A stretch of DNA of 64,000 nt, taken from positions 1 through 64,000 of the forward strand of contig JARGSG010000032.1 of the NCBI GenBank assembly GCA_030374805.1, given 5' to 3'. This DNA is from Gracilaria gracilis. Its lineage: Eukaryota > Rhodophyta > Florideophyceae > Gracilariales > Gracilariaceae. The notes beneath the pieces were generated by a model, which was not told where the DNA came from, ran no database searches, and worked only from the letters and a program-made list of their open reading frames with translations. Each line of letters begins with the position of its first letter. The stretch's first letter is position 1. Positions 34,331 through 44,200 of this stretch are shown piece after piece. The translations under genes were made by a program, and so were the position numbers.

Positions 34331-37250
34331 ACCTGGTGTGTTTTATAAGTGTTGGTGCACCAAAAATGTTGGAGCAGTTATAAAAGTTCACATAAATTAA
34401 TAAGTCGACTGCAGTTTGTTCCGGTGAGGTCCAACTGGTAGAAGATAAAGATTCATCACAGTCGGTGACCAGTCGCAGTAGGATTGTGCTACGGTTTGTC
34501 GAGCCAAATGCAGTAACGGTTCAGCAAAGAGCTGCCCGCAAGGGAGCCACGGCATCTTTGTGAGGCTGCTTGACGACGATTGAACCGATGATACATATTG
34601 ATATATCTAACCCCCAAAACTTCCAACTTCCAACCCCTCTCGTAAGAATATACATTTTCCTACAGTTCGAATATCTTTGTTGCACGTGGCCTAGGATCAC
34701 AAGAGCGGGCGAGTTCGTGGACGAGCCAAAGAACTGGTCGTAGGAAGAACTGCATTTCCCCAAGCTTCCATCTACTACTCTTTCTGAGCTCCTATAAAAG
34801 GGAGGCGACGCGTGGGAGGAGATGTATAAACACCAAAAGACGGCTTTGCTGAGAATTCTTGAGCCATCCACTGTTGGTGAACATGTTCAGAGGTTCTTCT
34901 ACGAGAAAAGGCTTCGTGAATGATCTGAGATTACCACTGGAAATGTCGATGTATACGGTAACAGATATTATTCTCATACTCTCCCTGCAGAGTATAGATA
35001 ATGTCTGAAATGCTGGTTTGGAGGTGGAAAATGTGTTTCCGACATTTAAAAAACAGGCAGTTTTGCGATGGCAAGCCGTTATCGTTGGAGAGAGGAAAAG
35101 ATTATCTGGTGTGAATGTTACCAACACATGGCTTCGCAGCCAGTTTGGAAAGCACCTCATGAAAAATAGAGTGGTTATCGACGCCAATAACAAGGGGACG
35201 GTGAATTATCCATGTCTCTCCGTTTTGTAAGTGGGTACTGACAACACCCTACCAAGCACATCGTCCACAATTATTTGATCGATGTAGGGCACCTGGTGAA
35301 TCTGAGCTCAATGAACATCAAAACTTTATTGAGCAACTTCTATATGCTCTAGGATCGCAATAGCGGACTGCACCGAATGTGCCACCATTCTTGGTTTTGG
35401 TGTTTTTCAATTCCATGGGTCCCATTTTCCCCAGTCTGAAAGAAAAAGTAGAACAGGGAGATGAATCGGAATGAGCCCGAGATATTGTGTGCGGTGTGTG
35501 GTGCTCTCAGGGAAACTGTAGTGCAAAGGGATCAAGTTACTCAGGTAACAGGGTATATCGCAGAGAGTGTTGTGTGCCACTAAAGCCGTTATGTAACTTA
35601 CAAGATCGATATCCAACTTCAACGGGGGGTGACAAACTCGTTGAAGTCAGGAATAATGCTTTGGTGGAGGTAGGGGTTTGGCAGTGTCGTCGGTGCCGAA
35701 TCCCTGGCTGCGATGAACTCTACGATGTTATAAGAATTGTGAACAGGAATGAGCAAAGAGTTGCAAGAGAAGTGCCTAAAAACGCGAGAAGGTGGCCAAC
35801 AGATTTCTCGTATCATCGACTTCAATTCACCCGAGTTCGAGCTGAGCTTACTTGGAGAATGAAACTTGCGATGCAGGCTGAGGACAATAACCAAAGTTAC
35901 GAAAGCTAACTCGGTTTCTGTTGTACTTTGGGGGAAATAGCGTTTCCTAAAATCCGTCATGATGGATTTCAAGGACTTATGGAGTTCTGTCTGGCCTTAC
36001 GCATCATTATGCCTCGCTTAGTATCTTCGTTACTCCGAGACTTGAATAATGTAGAAGCCTTACTAGCCAAAGTAATTGATGAGGATAAGCAGACCTCCAG
36101 GATTCGCCGTCCTAACGTCTTGTTCACATCAGTGTGTGTGGGCGATAATGTTAAAATTATCGAGCGAATGCGTAAGTAATTATATTCCCGAGTGGAGTAA
36201 CTATGACGGCCTCTCTTTGGTCGACTAAATCTGAACCCGGCCTCCGCGTGGTGTCGACTGGGCAGCAAAAGCTGGCTGAAAGGGTAGGTGGAGCAGGAAA
36301 CTGTTCTGGGTCCAATAATGTGAGACTCGTACGGTGTATGCTTATTCATTATTAAAAAAGGCTGCCGTGTGGGAGACCTTCGATGGGCCGAGATGCGAGA
36401 GCGTGAAGGCTTGCTTGACTTGGCCTCAATTGCCTTGCAGTTTTGGTGGATCTGAGTGGTGCAATAAACGGTAGTTCTTGCAAAGCCCGATAATAGGATT
36501 TTTCCGAACTCGGGATATTAAGTGTGAATGGCTGAGAAAACGGTGGAGATTGGCGAGTCTTAGCTATTGCGTGATTATTCGTTACAAGTGGCAAAGACTT
36601 TAAAGTAATGATTCGACGAAATGCCGAGGGATATAAAGCTCCAAAGTGTTAACGGCGCTCACAAGTTGGGCAGTATTCAGGTTATAGGACTAGTGCAGTA
36701 GAGCGGGAAACCGTATGTTAGACTTTCCTTAATTGGGTGTCAGAGCCAAACTTGTTTCAAGGGAGGTTCCGCTGTCTAGTTTTCGTCTGATTTGTTACGG
36801 CGTACCTTCTAATCATCGTAAGATGTGGCCCTTGGCGTGTCTTTAATCAAAGCTTTCGGTGTACGTCAGGCGAAGCGGGTTTGAAGGCAAGAAAATAAGG
36901 GATCGTGGAGTTTTGAAGCCGTGCCGACTTCAGGTGGTAAGTCGGTGTGTGGAAATGGCAGGTGTGGTGCAAGGCCTGTCCAGTACAACTGGTCAGACGT
37001 AATTTATTACGGGCGACTAGGGGGCTGGCAGGTACGAGGCCTGATTTAATTCCTCTCGAAAGGGAGTCAGGTGACGACTGGTTCTATTTAGAGCAGCGCA
37101 CAGTCGGAGGCAGCCCCTCCTAAACGCGCAAGCCTATGCTATGGGTTAAAGTAGCCCTCGGGGTGGTCTGGGTTAGCCATTCACTGAGGAAAGTAACCTG
37201 CCAATAATAACAACAAGAAAAACCAGACCTTATGCTCCCCTTTAAAGTCT
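34331..37250. other. Copia leader, unrecognised DNA and DIRS left flank
   Basis: 34331-34900 probably carries the right terminal repeat of the Copia element. At about 35465-35580 a plus frame reads CAVCGALRETVVQ, a C-x-x-C pair without a matching second pair, and 35487-35909 (140 codons) is Cys/Arg-rich and unrecognised. 36360-37250 is G-rich, stop-rich and leads into the DIRS-like element, so its left terminal repeat should be here. I could not match it to sequence right of 41205. Confidence 0.35.
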
Positions 37251-38318
37251 GTGTGTGAAAAGAGGGGAGAAGACGCTCTGGAAATTTTCAGGGCAAAATT
37301 CGGACAGAATACGTCCGGATATCTTGGGGAGCGCGAAGGTAGCAAAAAAGCTCTGCTAAACGCGCTCAGGAAGGAGATCGCCGGAATACCGAAAGAGGGA
37401 AAAACCGATGATATCCTGATGCAGTTACAAGACGGGACTTATCCGTTAGAAGGTGGGGTAGAAGGAGAGGGTAGCGAAAAGGATGTTGATAGCGAAACCG
37501 ATGAAGACACGGAGGATGAAGATAGTAGCGGGGATGAGGTGGAGGGCGTTCAGCCTAAAGCCAAAACCGGTAAAGGCAGTGGCGCTAGTTACATCATGGC
37601 AATGCTAAGGAAAATGGAAAAATCCCGTCAAAATGATATGACCGTTCTGAACGCAAAACCTGAGCAGCTCCAAAGTGAACTTCAGAAGTTAGAGAAGAAG
37701 GATCGTAGCACCAAAAAGAAAGATTTATTGGAAACCCTGGGTCGAGTCAGGACTGGAATAGTTGGCGATAATGGCGACGAAACCGAGAATGATTCCTCAG
37801 ACTCTGATGATGACGATCTTGGCGGCAGTTCTTCTACTTCTTTGCGAAGGACTAAAAGATCGAACGCTCGATTCTTTAAGAAATTCGCGCGTGGTCCCTT
37901 CCCGGAGCAAACTGTCCTTGTGGACTCTCTTGAAGGAGAGAACATGTTGCGAAAAGCCTTGACTAATTATCCGACTATTTCAGCTTGGACTGAAGCTCGA
38001 CATCTAGGCAGTCTACGTAATAAACGTGAAGCGTGTACGTTGGCTAGGATCATTGATTGCATTATCAGTTCTCAAGGTATTATCCGTGCCAAGAACGAAC
38101 CTGCAATTGAACTTTCTATTCGACGCCTCGCTGCCGTTGTTATGGCAGATAAAAATGGAAGTTGGGCTGCAGCTCGAGAGCTAGAGGAGGAGCATGACGA
38201 ACTGGTGAGTGAATCCCTGAGGCGGAAGCTCCACAATTCGGCTAGGATACGAAAGGAATTATCGGCCCCGGCCAAGAAGGATAAGTCTGCCCTGCTTAAA
38301 GGCAGGGAGACGTCTTAG
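37251..38318 (+). CDS. DIRS-like element gag-like protein
   Basis: A 355-codon frame just ahead of the RT frame. The middle is very acidic (runs of Glu and Asp around residues 75-105 and 175-190), with Lys-rich helical segments around 130-165 and at the C-terminus. No zinc knuckle. Position, size and charge fit the first ORF of DIRS elements. It likely makes the particle or RNA-binding protein. Part of the element at 37251-41205. The start was chosen as the first codon of the open frame; the first codons are not certain. Confidence 0.6.
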   Translation: MCEKRGEDALEIFRAKFGQNTSGYLGEREGSKKALLNALRKEIAGIPKEGKTDDILMQLQDGTYPLEGGVEGEGSEKDVDSETDEDTEDEDSSGDEVEGVQPKAKTGKGSGASYIMAMLRKMEKSRQNDMTVLNAKPEQLQSELQKLEKKDRSTKKKDLLETLGRVRTGIVGDNGDETENDSSDSDDDDLGGSSSTSLRRTKRSNARFFKKFARGPFPEQTVLVDSLEGENMLRKALTNYPTISAWTEARHLGSLRNKREACTLARIIDCIISSQGIIRAKNEPAIELSIRRLAAVVMADKNGSWAAARELEEEHDELVSESLRRKLHNSARIRKELSAPAKKDKSALLKGRETS

Positions 38319-38336
38319 AGAGGTTTATAAAAAATA

Positions 38337-39530
38337 TTGACAACAACAACAAATATGAACTTAAGTGCACCGGATAAGCGGGATATGTTTCCCCTACCGT
38401 GGGTCTCTTCTTGTGGAGGAGAGCAGCAAGGGAGTACAAGCAAGCGGCGGAGTCAGCGGTACCGGAAACGGAAGGTCGTTGAGGAAGTCGAGTACAATCT
38501 TGTTACAGGGCTCAATGGGCTCTTTGCTAGACATGTCTTCTCATGCGAAAACTGGAGTCGAGAGAGAAACGCTATCCAAAGGTTGGCGACCAACTACTTA
38601 TGGGACGTCGGGGCAGAATCCTTCCGCAGAAATTATTTCGATGCGGGGTTTTCTGTAGAGGAGCAGGGAACCGGTTTTGAGTACAACAACCTACGAACGT
38701 GGGTCTGGTTGAACCCAGAGCGCGTCTCTTTGCCAGCTCACGGGCTGGCTGCCTCTGCCGATATCTTGGACCTACTACCAGAAAACATCCAAGGAACGTA
38801 CGGAACAGAAGGACTACTCTTGCGCCCACCAAGCGATTGGGAAGCGCTTGATACCGCCTTCTGTGGCGTACGAAAAGAAGACTATGGCGAGTTGGTCAAG
38901 ATGCTAGAAGAAGCCGGACTTATTCGGTTAACAGAAGAGATCCCAAAGGTGATGAACGGAGTTTTCTCGGTACCGAAAAGTGAAAAGGACAAACAGAGAT
39001 TAAGTGTTGACGCACGCAATGCAAACAGAGTGTTCCATGACCCTCCACAAATTGATTTGCCTAACCCGGGGCACCTGTCACGATTGTGGATGGCCCCTGG
39101 TCAGAAACCTTATGTAGGGAAATTGGATATGGACAATCAATTTCACAGGATGAAATTGCCTGAGTGGATGAGCCCTTACTTAGGTTTACCTCCGATAGTT
39201 CAGGCTGGGTCGCAGTTATATCCAGTAATGCGTTCAATGCCCATGGGATGGACTCATTCCGTTTATGTGGCACAAACGATTTATCGAAAGCTGCTCGATA
39301 AGGCTGGAATGTCGTCGAAGGACTGGATACCAGGGTTAATCGATATCTCGGATTTCAGTTATGGAGCATATGTAGACGATTATTTTTCTCTTGGAACGGA
39401 TTTGGAAAAGGCTAGGGGGGCCTTAGAAGCGGTAATACAGGAATCAGATCGGAGTAAGCTGCCGTCCCAGCCTCGAAAGGTTGCCCCTCGTGGCCTGGGA
39501 CGACGGCATGCACCGACGTATTGGGAATAG
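38337..39530 (+). CDS. DIRS-like element reverse transcriptase
   Basis: A 397-codon frame. RT landmarks in order are a VFSVPKSEKDKQRLSVDARN stretch around residues 205-225 (motif 1-2), GKLDMDNQFHRMKLP around 265 (motif A, with Asp), MRSMPMGWTHSV around 305 (motif B region) and YVDDYFSLG around 350 (motif C, the catalytic YVDD). It copies element RNA into DNA. It lies 18 bases after the gag-like frame and is followed by RNase H. Part of the element at 37251-41205. Confidence 0.85.
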   Translation: MTTTTNMNLSAPDKRDMFPLPWVSSCGGEQQGSTSKRRSQRYRKRKVVEEVEYNLVTGLNGLFARHVFSCENWSRERNAIQRLATNYLWDVGAESFRRNYFDAGFSVEEQGTGFEYNNLRTWVWLNPERVSLPAHGLAASADILDLLPENIQGTYGTEGLLLRPPSDWEALDTAFCGVRKEDYGELVKMLEEAGLIRLTEEIPKVMNGVFSVPKSEKDKQRLSVDARNANRVFHDPPQIDLPNPGHLSRLWMAPGQKPYVGKLDMDNQFHRMKLPEWMSPYLGLPPIVQAGSQLYPVMRSMPMGWTHSVYVAQTIYRKLLDKAGMSSKDWIPGLIDISDFSYGAYVDDYFSLGTDLEKARGALEAVIQESDRSKLPSQPRKVAPRGLGRRHAPTYWE

Positions 39531-39848
39531 AAGTCCATGAAAACGGTGTTCTGATGCCAAACGCTGACAAAATACGCCGGCTAATTTAGCAGACGAAGCT
39601 ATTCGTCAAACGAGATAGATGGGCAGTGCGCGAGCTACACAGCTTGCTTGGAAAATGGGCATGGTTTCTCCTTCTGCGCAGACCTCTCGTTTCAGTGTTA
39701 CAGCGCGTGTATGAATTGAGCCTTGCGGCTTCTGTTAGAATTAAAGCAACGATCGCAGCGAAGCAAGAATTGAACCTCCTTACTTCGCTCTCGCCTTTAA
39801 TTCGCACCTGTATCGCTACGCCCTTTTGTACTTACGTTTTATGCGTAG

Positions 39849-40262
39849 ATGCAAGTTTATGGGGATGGAGGAGTGGTTTACAACAAAGTTGGGGACCCAT
39901 TGCGTTTACTTTCGATGCATGCAGACGAGCAACATATGTGGATTTATAGCCAAAACTGGAAACTGGCTGTTCGGCACCGCTGGCGCAAGAAAATGCCCAT
40001 TCATCTCCTTGAGAGAGAAGCCGTTCTACTTGGTCTTCGGTGGCTTCTACGACAACAAAACAACTTTGGAACGCGAGTGCTTATCTTTATCGATAATCAA
40101 GCTCTCATTGGTGCTCTCCGAAAGGGTCGAAGCAGCGTGATGAGCTCTAATCGTATTTGTCGACGCGTTGCGGCTTTGCTGCTTGCGGGAAACATGCTTA
40201 TGGACGGTCTATACGTTCCTACTGATGTCAACCCGGCAGACAAACCCTCACGGGCTGCTTGA
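39849..40262 (+). CDS. DIRS-like element RNase H domain
   Basis: A 137-codon frame with LEREAVLLGLRWL (the family E-x-x-A helix carrying a catalytic Glu), IFIDNQALIGALRKG (catalytic Asp with the typical DN) and VPTDVNPADKPSRA near the end (D-x-x-N-x-AD-x-x-SR). It removes RNA from the RNA-DNA hybrid during replication. Overlaps the following recombinase frame. Part of the element at 37251-41205. Confidence 0.8.
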   Translation: MQVYGDGGVVYNKVGDPLRLLSMHADEQHMWIYSQNWKLAVRHRWRKKMPIHLLEREAVLLGLRWLLRQQNNFGTRVLIFIDNQALIGALRKGRSSVMSSNRICRRVAALLLAGNMLMDGLYVPTDVNPADKPSRAA

Positions 40263-41205
40263 GTTACCCCACAAGCGGCTAAAGCCTAATACGCGTCGGA
40301 ACTATGATAAACACTTGCAGCAGTTCATGGCATGGCTGGAAACGTTGAGCGAGTCGAATAGGCGTTATAATAATGCTAAGGACATCGATCGGTTATTCAC
40401 GCGTTATTGTGTGGAGTTGTTTAATGCTAATCAAAGTTTGAAGTCGTCAGGAGTCGCGCAAGCTAAAGCCGCTCTGGAATTTTATTTACCCCACTTACAA
40501 GGAAAACTGTCATTATCATCTTTAAGCATCCGCGGCTGGGCGGTGAGTCACCCGACCGAGCATCATGGAGTATGTCCGGAGATGGTCGTATACGCTATGG
40601 CACGCGACCTAATCCGGCATGGAGAAGTAGACGTTGGAATTGGACTATTATTACTCTTTGAAGGGTATTTGCGTCTAGGGGATCTATTGCAGCTGAAGGA
40701 AGCAGATGTGGTTCTCTTGGGATTTTTGGAAGGGCGTCCCCAGTACGCGAAAATGAATATAACCATTGGTAAACGGGGGCGCAATGAGGCCGTCACAATT
40801 CGATCATATCTTATTGCTGTGCTCCTGCACAGATTAGTGGAGCGACGAAAGATTTTGGAGCGCGCTGAGCTATTCCCATATGCGCCAGCGCGTTTTCGAG
40901 CTATCATTCGCCGTTCTGCAAGCCGATTGTCGTTGCCCTTCGCCGTCACTCCGCACATGCTGCGGTTTGGAGGGGCGACGACCGATAAGTTATTTGGAAG
41001 GCTGTCGGATGAAGAGATTAAATATAGAGGACGGTGGACCAGCGACAGAAACTTTAAACTCTACCTCCAGCCCCATAAGCTTCATCAAAGCTTAAACGAA
41101 CTGTCTCCACAACAACGAAATCGGTTTGAGGCGGTAGTCACCAATGCTCTAGCGCTTTTCAACGTACCGTTGCCAAGTTGGGCTGGGGGTTTGGAGGATC
41201 TTTAA
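40168..41205 (+). CDS. DIRS-like element tyrosine recombinase
   Basis: A 345-codon frame; homology starts around residue 35, so the true start is probably inside the overlap with RNase H. An N-terminal SAM-like helical domain (TRRNYDKHLQQFMAWLE) is followed by the catalytic domain: Arg in YLRLGDLLQL, H-x-x-R in HMLRFGGATT, Trp in RGRWTSDRN and Tyr in KLYLQPHKL. All catalytic residues are present. It inserts the circular DNA copy by site-specific recombination. Compare with the separate YR frame at 92-2071, which is only distantly similar. Confidence 0.85.
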   Translation: MRLCCLRETCLWTVYTFLLMSTRQTNPHGLLELPHKRLKPNTRRNYDKHLQQFMAWLETLSESNRRYNNAKDIDRLFTRYCVELFNANQSLKSSGVAQAKAALEFYLPHLQGKLSLSSLSIRGWAVSHPTEHHGVCPEMVVYAMARDLIRHGEVDVGIGLLLLFEGYLRLGDLLQLKEADVVLLGFLEGRPQYAKMNITIGKRGRNEAVTIRSYLIAVLLHRLVERRKILERAELFPYAPARFRAIIRRSASRLSLPFAVTPHMLRFGGATTDKLFGRLSDEEIKYRGRWTSDRNFKLYLQPHKLHQSLNELSPQQRNRFEAVVTNALALFNVPLPSWAGGLEDL

Positions 41206-44200
41206 GGACAGTCGTGAGTCTGCCATGGAATCAGAAGTAGAAGTAGTAATGGAAATGGAATCCTGGAATCGTAATGCTATCTGGGCCTAAGTCGTTAATG
41301 GTCTCGGATGAGGTTCTGGACAGGCCTATCCGCTTGTAGAAGTCTTGCCGCGGGTGGGCCTGAGATGGGTCAGATAAGGTGGGGTTCGAGGGGGCTGTGT
41401 TTGGTTTTTGATCTGGTTCTATGATGGATGGAGACGCTTGCTGATGCTTCGCGTGGGTTTTTAATAATTGTAGCTTGCACTAAAGTCATTGTTGTTGTCA
41501 TATTCTTTTCTTCCCTTCTTCCCTTTTCTCCAACAGCGATGCGAGCGTAAAAGCGAAGCGACTGCGTAGCCTCAACCCATTGTACGAACGAAGTGAGCTG
41601 GTTAAGGTCTTCAAGTAGGAAATAATCGTTATAGCAGCGATACAAGGGATCGAAGAAAGAAGCTCAGTCTTGGGAAAATTAATCGTCATGAAGATTATGT
41701 GGATAAAAAAACATTCTTGGTCAAGATGAGTCCTAGTCACCAGTGCGAAAGAGAAGGTTATCTCTGAACGAAGAATACAGGGGTGCAAGTGAAACCTTAA
41801 GAAAGAGTTTCAGCCTTCCATGGAAATTATTCGGGAATCGGAGGTTGTCAGAAAGATACAAGGTTATCGTAGCGGAGGCAGAGGCTTTTGGACGGGAAAT
41901 TAATGCGACTATTGATCTCATTAGTAAGCGGTGCAAGTTGTTTCACCCATAGTGAAAGCTAGTGATTTCCGGTTTGTGTAGTTGAGCTAACTATTTCACT
42001 GTGTCATATTCATGTACATACCTTAATTGAAATCGATCCCGTCTCACACAATTTGGTTACACCACAAACATACTTGCGGATTGTACAGATGCCTGGAGAT
42101 CCTGTTTCTACCCACCCCCTTCGCCTAGTTTGAAAGCTTTGTACCAAGGGTGACCGTTCTTTCGGAACCTCTTCCTTGCCACCCTCTCCGTTCATGAGTG
42201 GTGCGTGTATAACGTACTATTCACGGAAAAATGAGGAAATCAACTTGTGCGCCCTTGTTGAAAATCTAAAACGACGATTTGCATGTCCTGGTGTACGACA
42301 AGGATCACAGAGAGTCTCATTTGCGATCATTTTCCGCCCATCCAAGTCACGTTCGGCACACGTGTCTCTCGACCTTCTGTTTATTTAACGTGATCCTAGA
42401 GAATGAGACTCATGATCCGCTCAGATTGCGTTACCGGGGGGAAGAGAGGATCCGGTAGATAAAAACCTTTAAATAGCTCTCCGTGAAACAAAGGTAGAGA
42501 TTGGTCTAAATCTGAGTTAGTCGGCTTACGAACACATAATTCGAATTCAAGATCGACCAAGCATCCGGAATCACTGGAATCTGCAGAAGCGACGAGTTCT
42601 GTCTGCATTCGTGTTTCTTCAGAAAGAACCTCATTCTCTGAAAATGGTTCTGAATACCTCAAAGATTGCATCCCATTTCTGGGTTCCATTCTCCCATCTA
42701 CATCGATGGTCACGAAACGTCGTAAGCTTTCCGATTCCTCTGCGGGAAATGAAGATGAATTCTCTCACAAACATTGCACAATCAGTTTTGCAAAGCCTTG
42801 GATTTACGTTTTGCAGAATGTGCCCCTTGGATGTCCTTCCTTATGCTGTAGACGTAGCACAGGCTCCTAATGTATATGTTCCAGACATCATGTTGTGAGA
42901 AATGTCTTCGGACTGTTTGGGCAACGTTTGGGATTCTTTTGCTGTACCAAGAGTAGATCATTAATATATTGATCCACGATTTCGTTTCGCCGCTGTTGTG
43001 GCATCCGGGATATGGGACTTGACCTTTCGCATCAAACAGTTCTCGCGCATGCTTCGAAACGAGACTGTACGTTCAGCACAGAGGCTTCAAATGGCGTTCT
43101 TAAGCTTGACTATTTCTGTAAGCGAATATAAAGAGAAGATACAACGCAACGTGAAACAGCGGCAGCGTAACCTGGAGGATGGAAGCATCCCATCCCACAG
43201 CGAGTAATCTCTTGCCAAATTTGGAGGTCATCACTCTCAGTGGGCTTGGGCTTCCCTTGCCTTGAAATAAGGGCAAACGAATTAACGAAAGTTTGCGCTG
43301 TGGGTTCACACCTCGCTTTTCTTGACCATTCCGGCATCCGCTGTGGAAAGGTGATTACGAAGAGAGATGTATTCTACATGTTTCGATCCCTATTTCTCAC
43401 TCCAGAATCAGGTTATAGAGCCTTATTTCATCTCAGTCTTGCCTGGATGTTCATAGAAACGAGCTGAACATAATCGCGGTTCTAAATTGTCTTATAGTGG
43501 GACGAGAGACTTTTGCTGATGAATTTGAGAATACGGTTAACTTTGGCATGTTTAAAAATACTGTTCGCTTGATCGCAGCTTGCCCAGAGCGTTTGATGAA
43601 CGTTATTTCTGATGTTCGTGCTATCATTGTGTAATTTTTTTTCTTTGATCCGCACTTACTAGCACCCAGCCGCTGAATTGCTACATTGCAAGGCTACTTC
43701 TTAAAATTTCAAGTAAGATCCTTTGCCGTAAATCTTTGTCTGGCATCCGTTTTAGTTCAGAGTACTGACTTTGGAGATTACATGAACATATGAGGGTGGA
43801 GAAAGGGGCTTGGTATCATTCTTTGATAGATGAATCCGGAGACCGAGGAGCTGTGTCTTCTTTTTCGGTTCCCACCGGTAAAGGTATGTTGGAAACCAGA
43901 GGTTCTGATTTGACTTCCAAATATTCGACTTCACAACCATCAGAATAAAGCTCTCCTAACATATCCATTTTCCTGCGCAGGTTACCCAGATATTGAGACT
44001 TGACTTTTCCTACGCACTGTTGCTGAAGCACACAACGCGTCTCAGGAACCAATGCCGACATATATAGTAAGCGATGAAAACCTCCATGGACTCAGCATGG
44101 CCAGCTGCTACATAAAAGCCTTGCAGGCCATTACGTCCAGTAACTCGGATCAAGCATTCGGACGGAGGCAAGATTTTGAAGCTGGAAGGCTTACAAGTTC

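Larger units (their letters stand above)
37251..41205 (+). mobile_element. DIRS-like tyrosine-recombinase retrotransposon, nearly whole
   Basis: Gag-like ORF, reverse transcriptase, RNase H and tyrosine recombinase follow one another on the plus strand in the order expected for DIRS elements, which integrate with a YR instead of an integrase. No methyltransferase-like domain, found in some DIRS groups, was seen. The frames differ between parts, which is common in this family. It looks nearly whole, with at most one or two breaks, so it is the youngest large element in the window. Terminal inverted or split repeats were not resolved by eye. Confidence 0.85.

Noticed and set aside
34350-34900. 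Copia terminal repeat with TGTTGG ends
   Set aside because: TGTTGG words occur at 34352, 34367 and 34869, but no matching copy was found near the left end, so the boundaries cannot be supported.
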